Origin: UBA7332 sp051648105
GTDB lineage: Bacteria > Bacteroidota > Bacteroidia > Bacteroidales > UBA7332
Assembly (NCBI GenBank): GCA_051648105.1
Contig: JBOFEN010000085.1
Coordinates: 1-64,000 of the forward strand
Direction of reading: 5' to 3'
DNA: 64,000 bases
Each line of letters opens with the position of its first letter. Within the stretch, counting starts at the first letter, position 1. Below, one piece after another: positions 51,355 through 60,089 of this stretch. The notes beneath the pieces were generated by a model that did not search any database, was not told where the DNA came from, and saw nothing but the letters and a program-made list of their open reading frames with translations. The translations under genes and the position numbers were made by a program.

Positions 51355-52428
51355 ATGAAGAAACTCGATTGGTATGTCATAAAGAAGTTTTTAGGCACAT
51401 ATGTCTTCTCGATACTATTGATTATCTCCATTGCAGTCGTTTTTGACATAAATGAGAATCTTGATAAGTTCTTGAGTAAGAATGCGCCAGTAAAGGCTAT
51501 TGCATTGGATTACTATGCCAACTTTGTGCCATTCTTCGCAAATATGTTTAGTCCGCTTTTCACTTTCATAGCAGTTATCTTCTTTACGTCAAAGTTAGCT
51601 GATAATTCAGAGGTGATAGCTATGCTTTCTTGTGGTATGAGTTTTAAGAGACTTCTTCGTCCTTATATTTTCTCAGCCTTTCTGATAGCGGCTGTAAACT
51701 TCTATCTTAGTAGTTATGTTATCCCTCAGGGTAATGTAAAGATGATAGAGTTTCAAAATACATATATGAAGAATAAGAAGGTGGAGTATGCAACCAACAT
51801 ACAGATGCAGGTTGATACTGGGGTTATAGCCTATATGGAGCGTTATGACAACCCTTCGAAGACAGCATATAGATTCTCTCTCGAGAAATTTGAGGGTAAG
51901 CAGTTGAAGTCTCGCTTGACTGCTCAATCTGCTAAATATAATGAGGATTATAAGTGGACAATGCGTGAGTATTTAATTAGGGACTTTAATGGAATGACTG
52001 AGGTTATTACTAAAGGTAGCTCTTTGGATACGATTGTTCATATCGAACCCCAAGATTTTCTTATCTCTTATGGGGATGAGAAGCAGATGACAACTCCTCG
52101 ACTCTATAAATATATAGAGAAGCAGAGGATGAGGGGTATTGGTAATATAAAAGATTTTGAAATAGAGTACGAGCGTCGTTTTGCGATGTCGCTTGCTTCG
52201 TTTATCTTAACTATAATTGGGGCTGCTGTCTCTGCAAGGAAGGTTAAAGGAGGGATGGGTCTTAATATTGGTATAGGTCTTGGTTTAAGCTTTGGATATA
52301 TACTCTTTATGACTGTTACTTCTAGTTTTGCTGTTAGTGGGCAAACATCGCCTAGAGTGGCTGTCTGGATACCTAATATTATATATGCTGGAATAGCTTA
52401 CTATCTTTATAGGAAAGCGCCTAATTAG
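51355..52428 (+). CDS. LptF/LptG-family permease
   Basis: The 357 residues are an inner-membrane subunit of the lipopolysaccharide exporter LptBFG. Three N-terminal helices (about 12-30, 56-76, 99-119) are followed by a periplasmic beta-jellyroll-like domain (about 125-275) and three C-terminal helices. MLSCGMSFKRLLRPY is the conserved coupling region that contacts the ATPase. It cannot be told whether it acts as LptF or LptG. It is co-transcribed with tgt and ends before a strong terminator. Confidence 0.88.
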   Translation: MKKLDWYVIKKFLGTYVFSILLIISIAVVFDINENLDKFLSKNAPVKAIALDYYANFVPFFANMFSPLFTFIAVIFFTSKLADNSEVIAMLSCGMSFKRLLRPYIFSAFLIAAVNFYLSSYVIPQGNVKMIEFQNTYMKNKKVEYATNIQMQVDTGVIAYMERYDNPSKTAYRFSLEKFEGKQLKSRLTAQSAKYNEDYKWTMREYLIRDFNGMTEVITKGSSLDTIVHIEPQDFLISYGDEKQMTTPRLYKYIEKQRMRGIGNIKDFEIEYERRFAMSLASFILTIIGAAVSARKVKGGMGLNIGIGLGLSFGYILFMTVTSSFAVSGQTSPRVAVWIPNIIYAGIAYYLYRKAPN

Positions 52429-52454
52429 AAGGCATATTATATTGCATATATGAG

Positions 52455-52500
52455 AATCGCCTCCATCTCATTTTGATGGAGGCGATTGTTTCTGTTGTTT
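52455..52500 (+). terminator. Terminator of tgt-lptF/G
   Basis: AATCGCCTCCATC pairs exactly with GATGGAGGCGATT around a short loop and is followed by GTTTCTGTTGTTTTTT. Confidence 0.88.
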
Positions 52501-52534
52501 TTTATAGGTTAGCTGCAGGGTTGAGGTTAGTCTA

Positions 52535-52577
52535 TAAAAAAACTCCTAATAGTTTATGTGTAAACCATTAGGAGTTT
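52535..52577 (-). terminator. Terminator of tRNA-Arg
   Basis: The stem AAACTCCTAATGGTTTA / TAAACTATTAGGAGTTT (minus strand, one mismatch) is followed by TTTTTTT just past the tRNA 3' end. Confidence 0.85.
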
Positions 52578-52582
52578 AAGGG

Positions 52583-52656
52583 TGATCCCGACAGGATTCA
52601 AACCTGTAACCTTCTGATCCGTAGTCAGATGCTCTATTCAGTTGAGCTACGGAACC
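52583..52656 (-). tRNA. tRNA-Arg (anticodon ACG)
   Basis: On the minus strand GGTTCCG pairs with CGGGATC (two G-T pairs). The anticodon stem CTGA/TCAG encloses the loop with ACG, read as ICG after deamination. The T-arm is ACAGGTTTGAATCCTGT and the discriminator is A73. It has its own promoter and terminator. Confidence 0.93.
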
Positions 52657-52697
52657 CTTTGTTGTTTTGTAATCGTTTTGTCTCTCGATTACGGGTA

Positions 52698-52728
52698 CAA
52701 AGATAGTGTATAAATTTTAGAATACAAA
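52698..52728 (-). promoter_or_regulatory. Promoter of tRNA-Arg
   Basis: On the minus strand TTTG (52725-52728), a 19-base gap and TATCTTTG (52698-52705) match the Bacteroidota promoter pattern. Confidence 0.75.
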
Positions 52729-52803
52729 CTTTTTTCCTCTTTTTTTGTTTCATCTTTTGACCTACTAGGGTAGGTTAGATCAGTAAATTCATAATAATAT
52801 ATT

Positions 52804-54120
52804 ATGCTAGTACAACTTTTATTTGTTCTGGTCGCGATCATTATTGGAGCGCGGCTTGGTGGGATTGGTTTAGGAGTGATGGGCGGAGTAGGCCTTGCGG
52901 TGTTGACTTTTCTATTTGGATTAGAGCCAACTGCACCTCCTATTGATGTAATGTTGATGATCGTTGCGGTGATCTCAGCAGCAGGCTGTATGCAAGCAGC
53001 TGGTGGTTTAGATCTAATGGTGAAAGTTGCAGAACGTATGTTGCGCAAGCACCCAGAGAGAATAACTATTTTAAGTCCTCTTGTGACATATTTCTTTACT
53101 TTTATTGCTGGAACAGGTCACGTGTCTTATTCTATTCTTCCTGTTATCGCCGAGGTTGCAACTGAGACTAAGGTTAGACCAGAGAGACCTTTGGGTATTG
53201 CAGTTATTGCATCTCAACAAGCTATTACAGCTAGTCCAATCTCAGCAGCTACAGTGGCTCTTCTAGGTTTGGTTGCTGGTTTTGATTTGACTCTTTTTGA
53301 TATCATGAAGATATCAGTGCCTGCAACTTTGGTTGGGGTTCTGGTTGGAGCTTTCTTCTCTTTGAAAGTTGGTAAGGAGCTTGTTGATGATCCAGAGTTT
53401 CAGAAACGTGTGGCTATGGGGGAGTTTAAGGAGAGTACACACTCAACCAAAGAGATTCTTCATAAAGGTAAAGCAGCTACATCTGTGTTTATTTTCATTT
53501 TTGCTACTCTATGTATTGTTCTATTTGGTTCAATAGAGTCACTTAGACCATCATTTATTGTTGGTGGGGTAGAGAAGATGCTAGATATGCCAGCAATTAT
53601 TGAGATAATAATGCTCTCTGCTGCAGCTTTGATATTACTAGTTACAGGTACTGATGGGGTTAAGGCTGCTCAAGGTTCAGTGTTTACCGCAGGAATGCAG
53701 GCCGTAGTTGCTATCTTCGGTATTGCATGGATGGGAGATACATTCCTTAATGGTAATATGGCTGAGTTGAAAGGGTCTATTGAGGCAGTTGTGATGGAGA
53801 TGCCATGGCTATTTGGTCTTGCTCTATTTGTGATGTCTATACTTCTGTATAGCCAGGCAGCTACAGTTAGGGCTCTTATGCCTCTAGGTTTGGCATTATC
53901 GATTTCGCCATATATGTTGATTGCGATGTTCCCTGCTGTAAATGGTTACTTCTTTATTCCTAACTACCCAACGGTTGTTGCTGCGATAAATTTTGACCGC
54001 ACAGGTACTACTCGCATTGGTAAATATGTGTTGAATCACTCGTTTATGATGCCAGGTATGGTAGCTACTATTGCAGCAGTAGGTACTGGTTTACTTCTTA
54101 TTCAATTATACGGAGCTTGA
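52804..54120 (+). CDS. Anaerobic C4-dicarboxylate transporter (DcuA/DcuB family)
   Basis: This inner-membrane antiporter of 438 residues moves fumarate, malate or aspartate inward and succinate outward during fumarate respiration. It has about ten hydrophobic segments, with the family sequences GARLGGIGLGVMGGVG, FTFIAGTGHVSYSILPVIAEVA, ASQQAITASPISAATVALLGL and YPTVVAAINFDRTGTTRIGKYVLNHSF. It could be DcuA or DcuB type. A CoA-binding protein gene follows after 29 bases. Confidence 0.93.
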   Translation: MLVQLLFVLVAIIIGARLGGIGLGVMGGVGLAVLTFLFGLEPTAPPIDVMLMIVAVISAAGCMQAAGGLDLMVKVAERMLRKHPERITILSPLVTYFFTFIAGTGHVSYSILPVIAEVATETKVRPERPLGIAVIASQQAITASPISAATVALLGLVAGFDLTLFDIMKISVPATLVGVLVGAFFSLKVGKELVDDPEFQKRVAMGEFKESTHSTKEILHKGKAATSVFIFIFATLCIVLFGSIESLRPSFIVGGVEKMLDMPAIIEIIMLSAAALILLVTGTDGVKAAQGSVFTAGMQAVVAIFGIAWMGDTFLNGNMAELKGSIEAVVMEMPWLFGLALFVMSILLYSQAATVRALMPLGLALSISPYMLIAMFPAVNGYFFIPNYPTVVAAINFDRTGTTRIGKYVLNHSFMMPGMVATIAAVGTGLLLIQLYGA

Positions 54121-54149
54121 TTTAGTAGATAACTAATATAATTCTGAAG

Positions 54150-54521
54150 ATGGACAAACGTAGTAAAAAGACTCTAGTTATTGGAGCTAGTGAGAATCCT
54201 GAGAGATACGCTTTTAAAGCCGTTACTCAGTTGGTTATGAATGGATATCCAGTTGTAGCTTTTGGTAGCAGAGCTGGTAAGATCGGAGATGTGGATATAG
54301 AGACAAGCTTTCCAAAAGAGAGCTCAATACACACCGTAACTATCTATCTAGGGCCCAAAAACCAAGAGGGGTATTATGAGCTCATAGAGTCGCTATCGCC
54401 ACATAGAGTTATATTTAATCCAGGGACAGAGAACGCAGAGTTTGCGGAACGTCTAAATGATCTAGGTATTGAGACCATTGATGCGTGTACTCTAGTTCTT
54501 TTGGCTACTAAGCAGTATTAA
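54150..54521 (+). CDS. CoA-binding domain protein (YccU-like)
   Basis: The 123 residues form a single Rossmann-type CoA-binding domain: KTLVIGASENPERYAFKAVTQLVMNGYPVVAFGSRAGKIG (in part), SIHTVTIYLGPKNQEGYYELIESL, and VIFNPGTENAEF. The family binds CoA or acyl-CoA and resembles the N-terminal domain of succinyl-CoA synthetase alpha. The role is unknown. It ends before a strong terminator. Confidence 0.85.
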   Translation: MDKRSKKTLVIGASENPERYAFKAVTQLVMNGYPVVAFGSRAGKIGDVDIETSFPKESSIHTVTIYLGPKNQEGYYELIESLSPHRVIFNPGTENAEFAERLNDLGIETIDACTLVLLATKQY

Positions 54522-54537
54522 TCCTTTTGGATATTTC

Positions 54538-54573
54538 AAAAGGGGAGAAGGATTTATCTTCTCCCCTTTTTTT
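54538..54573 (+). terminator. Terminator after the CoA-binding gene
   Basis: AAAAGGGGAGAAG pairs with CTTCTCCCCTTTT (7-base loop) and ends in a run of T. Confidence 0.88.
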
Positions 54574-54630
54574 GTATATATTTGTGCTATTGAATCTCAA
54601 TGATATAAACTAAGAGCAGAACAATAGGAT

Positions 54631-55323
54631 ATGGATATATTACTCAAATACGAAGGCGTAGATGTTTACCGTCAAGAGAATAGGGTTCTTAAGGATGTTG
54701 AATTAGAGTTGCGCTGTGGTGAATTTGTTTACCTAATCGGTAGAGTAGGTACAGGTAAAAGTAGTTTGCTGAAGACTATATACGCTGAGATACCTATCAC
54801 ATTAGGTATGGCTAATGTGTTAGGATATGATATGTTGAAGATAAAGCGCAAGCATATTCCACTTCTACGTCGTAAATTGGGTGTTATCTTTCAAGACTTT
54901 CAACTTCTCATTGACAGGAGTGTGAGTGATAACCTTGAGTTCGTTCTTAGGGCAACAGGTTGGAAGGATCGTAAAGAGATTGCTAATAGGATACATAGCG
55001 TGCTGGAGCTTGTGGGGATGGATACAAAAGGGTATAAGATGCCTCACGAATTATCTGGAGGTGAACAGCAGCGTATAGTTATAGCTCGTGCACTTCTTAA
55101 TGAGCCTGAGATTATTCTTGCTGATGAGCCAACAGGTAATCTCGATCCAGAGACAGCTCGACAGATTGTATCACTTCTGTATGATATTAGTAAAAAGGGT
55201 ACAACAGTGGTTATGGCAACTCATAATCTCAACTTCTCATCTCACTTTCCAGGTAGGGTTCTTAACTGTGAGGATGAGTCACTTGTCGAGATTGCAGTTG
55301 TTGATGGACAAATCGTTAGATAG
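54631..55323 (+). CDS. ftsE: FtsE-like cell-division ABC ATPase
   Basis: The 230 residues form a single nucleotide-binding domain. Walker A reads GRVGTGKSS (near 37-45), the Q-loop is VIFQDFQLL, the signature is LSGGEQQR, Walker B is IILADEPTGNLDP and the H-loop is ATHNL. FtsE works with the membrane protein FtsX to control septal peptidoglycan hydrolases. FtsX is not adjacent here. LolD-type ATPases are the main alternative. The gene lies before rplU with its own transcription unit. Confidence 0.87.
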   Translation: MDILLKYEGVDVYRQENRVLKDVELELRCGEFVYLIGRVGTGKSSLLKTIYAEIPITLGMANVLGYDMLKIKRKHIPLLRRKLGVIFQDFQLLIDRSVSDNLEFVLRATGWKDRKEIANRIHSVLELVGMDTKGYKMPHELSGGEQQRIVIARALLNEPEIILADEPTGNLDPETARQIVSLLYDISKKGTTVVMATHNLNFSSHFPGRVLNCEDESLVEIAVVDGQIVR

Positions 55324-55334
55324 TTACGTAAAAG

Positions 55335-55366
55335 TTTGGAAGTAACATCCTAAAGTAGTACTTTTG
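55335..55366 (+). promoter_or_regulatory. Promoter of rplU-rpmA
   Basis: TTTG (55335-55338), a 20-base gap and TACTTTTG (55359-55366) match the consensus. The leader of about 75 bases to the ATG contains a CTCCGCCTTGTGGAG hairpin. Confidence 0.72.
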
Positions 55367-55448
55367 TACCCGTGATTCCAATTTAGGCCGTAAAAGAGAG
55401 CGCATATTGCACTCCGCCTTGTGGAGAAATACGTAATTTTTCAGAACA

Positions 55449-55760
55449 ATGTACGTAATCGTTGAGATTCAAGGACAGCAGTTCAAAGCCGAAGCTGGCA
55501 AGAAATTGTATGTTCACCGCGTTGAAGCAGAAAGAGGTGCTTCTGTAGAGTTTACAAACGTATTGTTGGTTGACAACAATGGTGAAGTGAAAATTGGTGC
55601 TCCAGCAGTGGAGGGTGCTAAAGTAGTATGTGAGGTTATCTCACACATGAAAGGCGACAAAGTAATCGTTTTCAAAAAGAAAAGAAGAAAAGGTTACAAA
55701 AAACGCAACGGTCACCGTCAATCATTCACTCAAGTGTTGATTAAAGAAGTTATTGCTTAA
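55449..55760 (+). CDS. rplU: 50S ribosomal protein L21
   Basis: The 103 residues are a structural protein of the large ribosomal subunit that contacts 23S rRNA. The family sequence is clear: MYVIVEIQGQQFKAEAGKKLYV, VLLVDNNGEVKIGAPAVEGAKV and FKKKRRKGYKKRNGHRQSFT. It is followed by rpmA after 29 bases, the usual order. Confidence 0.98.
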   Translation: MYVIVEIQGQQFKAEAGKKLYVHRVEAERGASVEFTNVLLVDNNGEVKIGAPAVEGAKVVCEVISHMKGDKVIVFKKKRRKGYKKRNGHRQSFTQVLIKEVIA

Positions 55761-55789
55761 TTATTTAACCCTTTAAACTTTAACAGGAA

Positions 55790-56047
55790 ATGGCACACAA
55801 AAAAGGTGTCGGTAGTTCAAAGAACGGCCGCGAATCAGAAAGCAAACGTCTAGGGGTTAAGATCTTCGGTGGACAATTTGCTAAAGCAGGAAATATTATC
55901 GTACGTCAAAGAGGTACAGTACACAATCCAGGTGTAAACGTAGGTATTGGTAAAGACCATACTTTGTTTGCTTTGGTTGATGGTACAGTTGTTTTCCGCA
56001 AGAAAAAAGACAATAAGTCTTTCATCTCAGTTGAGCCTATCATCTAA
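55790..56047 (+). CDS. rpmA: 50S ribosomal protein L27
   Basis: The 85 residues start MAHKKGVGSSKNGRESESKRLGVK, the conserved N-terminus that reaches the peptidyl-transferase centre, and continue with IIVRQRGTVHNPGVNVGIGKDHTLFA. There is no cleavable N-terminal extension of the Firmicutes type. It is co-transcribed with rplU. Confidence 0.98.
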   Translation: MAHKKGVGSSKNGRESESKRLGVKIFGGQFAKAGNIIVRQRGTVHNPGVNVGIGKDHTLFALVDGTVVFRKKKDNKSFISVEPII

Positions 56048-56086
56048 TTGATACGACAGCAAGACTGAAATAAAAAGATAAGAAGG

Positions 56087-56130
56087 AGCTCTGATTTTAC
56101 TTTGGTAGAGTCAGAGCCTTTTTATTTTTT
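56087..56130 (+). terminator. Terminator of rplU-rpmA
   Basis: AGCTCTGA pairs with TCAGAGC(C) around a longer loop and is followed by TTTTTATTTTTT. A TATCTTTG at 56133-56140 right after it is a good -7 element for serS. Confidence 0.78.
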
Positions 56131-56191
56131 GCTATCTTTGCAGATAGAGTAATATAATCCAATATATCAATAGAATAGCCACACAATAGTT

Positions 56192-57460
56192 ATGTTGACA
56201 CTACAAGCGATAAAAGAGAATCCGCAGGAGATTATTGAGAGATTAGCTAAGAAGCACTTTGCTGCACAGGAGGTTATAGCAAATGTTTTGGAGGTAGATC
56301 AAAAGCGACGTGCTGAACAAGTTCAGCTTGATATGGCTCTTGCTGAAATTAATCAACTATCAAAAGAGATTGGTGGGTTGATGAAAGCTGGCAAAAAAGA
56401 TGAGGCTGAAGGAGCAAAAGCTCGTGTAGCTGAACTTAAAGAGAGCTCTAAAACTATAGAGGCATCAATGAAGCAGGCTGAAGAGGAGCTAACTACTCTG
56501 CTTTGGACTATTCCAAACCTTCCAGCAGACTCTGTGCCTGAAGGTAAAAGACCAGAAGATAACCTTGTTGAGCGCGAGGGGGGTGTAATGCCAACTCTTC
56601 CTCAAGGAGCTATGCCACACTGGGACCTTGCAAAGAAGTATGACCTTATTGACTTTGAGCTAGGAGTTAAGATCTCAGGTGCAGGATTCCCTGTATACAA
56701 AGGCAAGGGAGCAAGACTTCAGAGAGCACTTATCAATTTCTTCTTGGATTCAGCTCGTGATGCAGGCTATCTAGAGGTTCAACCTCCTTATGTTGTAAAT
56801 GAGGCCTCAGGTTATGGAACAGGCCAATTGCCAGACAAAGAGGGGCAAATGTACCACTGCCAATTAGATAATCTATATCTAATACCAACAGCAGAGGTAC
56901 CTGTGACAAACCTTTACCGTGATGTTATCATTGATTCAAAAGATCTACCAATCAAGAATACTGCTTACTCAGCTTGTTTCCGTCGTGAAGCAGGATCATA
57001 CGGTAAGGATGTTAGAGGTTTGAACCGTCTACACCAATTCGACAAGGTTGAGATAGTACAGATCGCAACCCCAGAGAACTCGTATGAGATCCTTGATGAT
57101 ATGGTAAACTATGTTCAGACACTAGTAGAGAAGTTGGAGCTTCCTTGGAGAATCCTTCGTCTTTGCGGTGGTGATATGAGTTTTACATCGGCTTTGACAT
57201 TCGACTTTGAGGTATACTCTGCTGCTCAAGAGCGCTGGTTAGAGGTGAGTTCAGTTTCAAACTTCGAGAGCTACCAAGCAAACCGTCTTAAGTGTCGTTA
57301 TAGAGGCGAAGACAAGAAGCCACAACTATGCCACACACTAAACGGAAGCGCAATGGCCCTACCTCGTATCGTTGCAGCTCTATTGGAGAACAATCAGACT
57401 CCAGAGGGTATCCGTATTCCAGCAGCCTTGGTGCCTTACACCGGCTTTGATATGATTTAA
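56192..57460 (+). CDS. serS: Seryl-tRNA synthetase
   Basis: This class II synthetase of 422 residues charges tRNA-Ser and selenocysteine tRNA. An N-terminal coiled-coil arm (about 30-110) is followed by the catalytic core, with PPYVVNEASGYGTGQLPDKEGQMY (in part), motif 2 CFRREAGSYGKDVRGLNRLHQFDKVE and motif 3 GSAMALPRIVAALLENNQ. Length is normal. It is followed after 21 bases by rlmD. Confidence 0.97.
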   Translation: MLTLQAIKENPQEIIERLAKKHFAAQEVIANVLEVDQKRRAEQVQLDMALAEINQLSKEIGGLMKAGKKDEAEGAKARVAELKESSKTIEASMKQAEEELTTLLWTIPNLPADSVPEGKRPEDNLVEREGGVMPTLPQGAMPHWDLAKKYDLIDFELGVKISGAGFPVYKGKGARLQRALINFFLDSARDAGYLEVQPPYVVNEASGYGTGQLPDKEGQMYHCQLDNLYLIPTAEVPVTNLYRDVIIDSKDLPIKNTAYSACFRREAGSYGKDVRGLNRLHQFDKVEIVQIATPENSYEILDDMVNYVQTLVEKLELPWRILRLCGGDMSFTSALTFDFEVYSAAQERWLEVSSVSNFESYQANRLKCRYRGEDKKPQLCHTLNGSAMALPRIVAALLENNQTPEGIRIPAALVPYTGFDMI

Positions 57461-57481
57461 ACCTACACTATATATCCTTTT

Positions 57482-58897
57482 ATGGCAAGAAATACAAAAA
57501 AGAAGGCTCCGCTATTGTGGTCTGAAGTTGAGATCACTGATGTAGCAGCTGAGGGAAAGGCTATTGCCCGCATTGATGACCTTGTAGTCTTCGTTCCATT
57601 TGCTGCTCCAGGAGATGTAGTTGACCTTCAGTGTACTCGTAAGAAGAAATCTTTTGCAGAGGCTAAGGTGACTAAGTTCCACAAGCTAAGCCCATTCCGT
57701 ACAGAGCCTTTTTGCTCTCACTTCGGTACATGTGGAGGCTGTAAGTGGCAACACCTAGCTTATAGCGAACAGCTTCGTTACAAACAAGAAGAGGTAGAGA
57801 GCAACTTGAGAAGAATTGGTAAGGTTGAGCTTCCAGAGTTCGAACCAATACTAGGTTCTGACAAGACTAAATATTATAGAAACAAACTTGAGTTCACATT
57901 CTCGAACAAGCGTTGGAGAACATACGAGGAGATAGGTAGTGAAACACAGTTTACAAATCCTGACGCATTAGGATTCCACATACCTGGGTGCTTCGACAAG
58001 GTGTTGGACGTAGACAACTGCTACCTACAAACAGAACTATCAGATGAGATACGTCTAGAGGTTCGCCGTTTCTGTCTAGAAAATGAGTACCCTTTCTTCG
58101 ACCTACGCAACCAAGAGGGGTTGATGCGTACTTTGATGATTCGTACAACCTCCACTGGTGAGTTGATGGTTATCGTAATCTTTGCTTGCGAAGATCAAGA
58201 GCGTCGCATCGCACTTATGGAACACCTAGCAGAGCGTTTCCCTCAGATCACAGCACTTATGTACTGTATCAATGAGAAGCGAAATGACACCATTGGTGAT
58301 CAGGAGATAGTTGTTTTCAAAGGTAGCGAAGCTATCTATGAGGAGATGGAGGGGTTGAAGTTCAAGATTGGACCAAAATCATTCTACCAAACAAACTCTG
58401 ATCAAGCATACGAACTATACAAGATCACAAGAGAGTTTGCTGGGTTGACAGGAGAAGAGAATGTATATGACCTATATACAGGAACTGGTACTATCGCAAA
58501 CTTCGTTGCTCACCAAGCAAAAGCAGTTGTAGGTGTTGAGTATGTTCCTGAGGCTATTGAAGATGCTATCTTCAACTCACAGAACAATGGCATAACAAAT
58601 ACAACTTTCTATGCTGGTGATATGAAGGATATCCTCAACGAGGAGTTCATTGAGAAGCATGGCAAGCCAGATGTTATCATCACTGACCCACCAAGAGCTG
58701 GAATGCACGAAGATGTTGTAAACACAATTCTTTTTGCTGCTCCTAAGCGAATTGTGTATGTGAGCTGTAACTCGGCTACTCAAGCGCGTGACTTGGCTCT
58801 ACTTGATGTAGACTACAAGGTTACACGTGTTCGTCCAGTTGATATGTTCCCACATACACACCACGTGGAGAACGTTGTTCTTCTTGAGCGTCGATAA
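57482..58897 (+). CDS. rlmD: 23S rRNA (uracil-C5)-methyltransferase RlmD-like
   Basis: The 471 residues carry an N-terminal TRAM domain (about 10-70), an iron-sulfur motif CSHFGTCGGC with a later Cys in DVDNCYLQ, and the SAM-binding VYDLYTGTGTIANFVA. The catalytic Cys is in VYVSCNSATQARDL with DPPRAGMHEDVV before it. The family adds a methyl group to U1939 (RlmD) or related rRNA uridines. The RlmCD type of Gram-positives is an alternative. It is followed by a terminator. Confidence 0.9.
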   Translation: MARNTKKKAPLLWSEVEITDVAAEGKAIARIDDLVVFVPFAAPGDVVDLQCTRKKKSFAEAKVTKFHKLSPFRTEPFCSHFGTCGGCKWQHLAYSEQLRYKQEEVESNLRRIGKVELPEFEPILGSDKTKYYRNKLEFTFSNKRWRTYEEIGSETQFTNPDALGFHIPGCFDKVLDVDNCYLQTELSDEIRLEVRRFCLENEYPFFDLRNQEGLMRTLMIRTTSTGELMVIVIFACEDQERRIALMEHLAERFPQITALMYCINEKRNDTIGDQEIVVFKGSEAIYEEMEGLKFKIGPKSFYQTNSDQAYELYKITREFAGLTGEENVYDLYTGTGTIANFVAHQAKAVVGVEYVPEAIEDAIFNSQNNGITNTTFYAGDMKDILNEEFIEKHGKPDVIITDPPRAGMHEDVVNTILFAAPKRIVYVSCNSATQARDLALLDVDYKVTRVRPVDMFPHTHHVENVVLLERR

Positions 58898-58922
58898 GAT
58901 TTACTGACATATTATGATATAT

Positions 58923-58965
58923 AAAGAGAGGTAGTATCATCAAGTGAATACTACCTCTCTTTATA
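58923..58965 (+). terminator. Terminator of serS-rlmD
   Basis: AAGAGAGGTAGTAT and its exact complement form a 14-bp stem with a 10-base loop, followed by TATATATATT. Confidence 0.8.
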
Positions 58966-59045
58966 TATATTATCTAATGATTTGTCTATATATAGATCTT
59001 ACAAACTATAGCCTATCAATAGCGTAATTATGCATACCAAAGGGA

Positions 59046-59150
59046 GTAACTCCGAAAGTACGTACGTATTTGCTCTAAAGTACGTACGTATTTCTAGAGT
59101 CTCTCACTTTGTTGTTTTAACTTGTTGTATGTCATTGGTTTAGTGCCTAT
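59046..59150. repeat. Dispersed repeat with two 22-bp units of TACGTACGTA
   Basis: TACGTACGTA starts at 59059 and 59081, exactly 22 bp apart, within AAAGTACGTACGTATTT units. The left flank GTAACTCCGAAA and the right flank (TCTCACTTTG, AACTTGTTGTAT, TTTAGTG) match those of the four-unit array near 39.25 kb. It sits between converging genes. Confidence 0.85.
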
Positions 59151-59221
59151 TGGTTTCTATGGTACTATGGTAGATTTATCTCGTAGTTTTTTAAGTTAAA
59201 TATGTCATGTTATATAATAGA

Positions 59222-59274
59222 AAAGAGCACCATACTCTTTCCAAAATAAGTATGGAATAGAGGATAGTGCTCTC
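59222..59274 (-). terminator. Terminator of ubiE/menG
   Basis: The minus strand shows AGAGCACTATCCTCTATTCC, a loop, then GGAAAGAGTATGGTGCTCT with a few mismatches, followed by TTTTCTATT. Confidence 0.72.
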
Positions 59275-59290
59275 TTAGATCTATGTCTGT

Positions 59291-60004
59291 TTACTTGGTT
59301 GGTTTAACTCCTTTATATAGAGTTGCAACACCAAAGGTGAGTGAGCTGAATTCAACACTCTCGAAACCCGCTTCTCTCATCATATCTGCAAACTCTTTAC
59401 CATATGGGAACGCCTTTACACTCTCAGGTAAGTAGGTGTAAGCGGAGCTATGTTTAGAGAGTAGTCGGCCTATTAGTGGTAGGATATATACAAAGTAGAT
59501 ATCGAAAACCCATCTAATGATTGCAAACTTTGGTCTAGAGAATTCAAGAACAATTAGCTCTCCTCCTGGCTTTAATACTCTGTTTATCTGCTTTAGCCCC
59601 TCGATAGGATTCTGGAAATTTCGTATGCCAAAGCCAATGGTAGAGGCATCAAATCTATCTGATTCGAGTGTCAGGTGCTCGCAATTCTCATTGCGCAGTT
59701 CGGTACGGCTATCTAGAGATAGTTTTTTCATCTTCTTTCGTCCAACTTCAAGCATACCCTCGGAGATATCTACGCCAACGACGAATGCTGGGTTCTTTTG
59801 GCGAAAGATCTCTACTGTCAGATCACCTGTCCCAGTTGCAACATCAAGGTATTGAGCATTGGGTTTGGAGGTAATCATCTTAACGGCTTTCTTTCTCCAC
59901 AGGTGGTCTATGCCTAGAGTTAGGAAGTGGTTGAGGAAGTCGTAACTATGAGCGATGGAGTCAAACATCTGCCCAACACCACTTTTGTCATTTGTATCTT
60001 GCAT
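59291..60004 (-). CDS. menG: Demethylmenaquinone methyltransferase (UbiE/MenG)
   Basis: The 237 residues methylate demethylmenaquinone to menaquinone using SAM; in ubiquinone makers the same family (UbiE) also acts there. Motifs are MFDSIAHSYDFLNHFLTLGIDHLWR, YLDVATGTGDLTVEI, GIRNFQNPIEGLKQINRVLKPGG and LEFSRPK. Menaquinone is the usual quinone in this phylum, hence menG. It is 85 bases downstream of the TlpA-like gene but separated from it by a hairpin. Confidence 0.94.
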   Translation of the reverse strand: MQDTNDKSGVGQMFDSIAHSYDFLNHFLTLGIDHLWRKKAVKMITSKPNAQYLDVATGTGDLTVEIFRQKNPAFVVGVDISEGMLEVGRKKMKKLSLDSRTELRNENCEHLTLESDRFDASTIGFGIRNFQNPIEGLKQINRVLKPGGELIVLEFSRPKFAIIRWVFDIYFVYILPLIGRLLSKHSSAYTYLPESVKAFPYGKEFADMMREAGFESVEFSSLTFGVATLYKGVKPTK

Positions 60005-60030
60005 CTTAGATGAAAAAGTTATTCGTCAAA

Positions 60031-60076
60031 GCAGCCCCCAATATACTATAATCTTAGATATTGGGGGCTGCCTTTT
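60031..60076. terminator. Terminator of the TlpA-like gene
   Basis: CAGCCCCCAATAT pairs with ATATTGGGGGCTG. On the minus strand it lies 20 bases beyond the TlpA-like gene's stop. On the plus strand it has a five-T tail. Confidence 0.8.
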
Positions 60077-60089
60077 TATGTGTGTTTAT

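Noticed and set aside
54631..55323. LolD instead of FtsE
   Set aside because: Both are close ABC ATPases. FtsE is preferred for its length and overall sequence, but the absence of a neighbouring membrane partner leaves some doubt.
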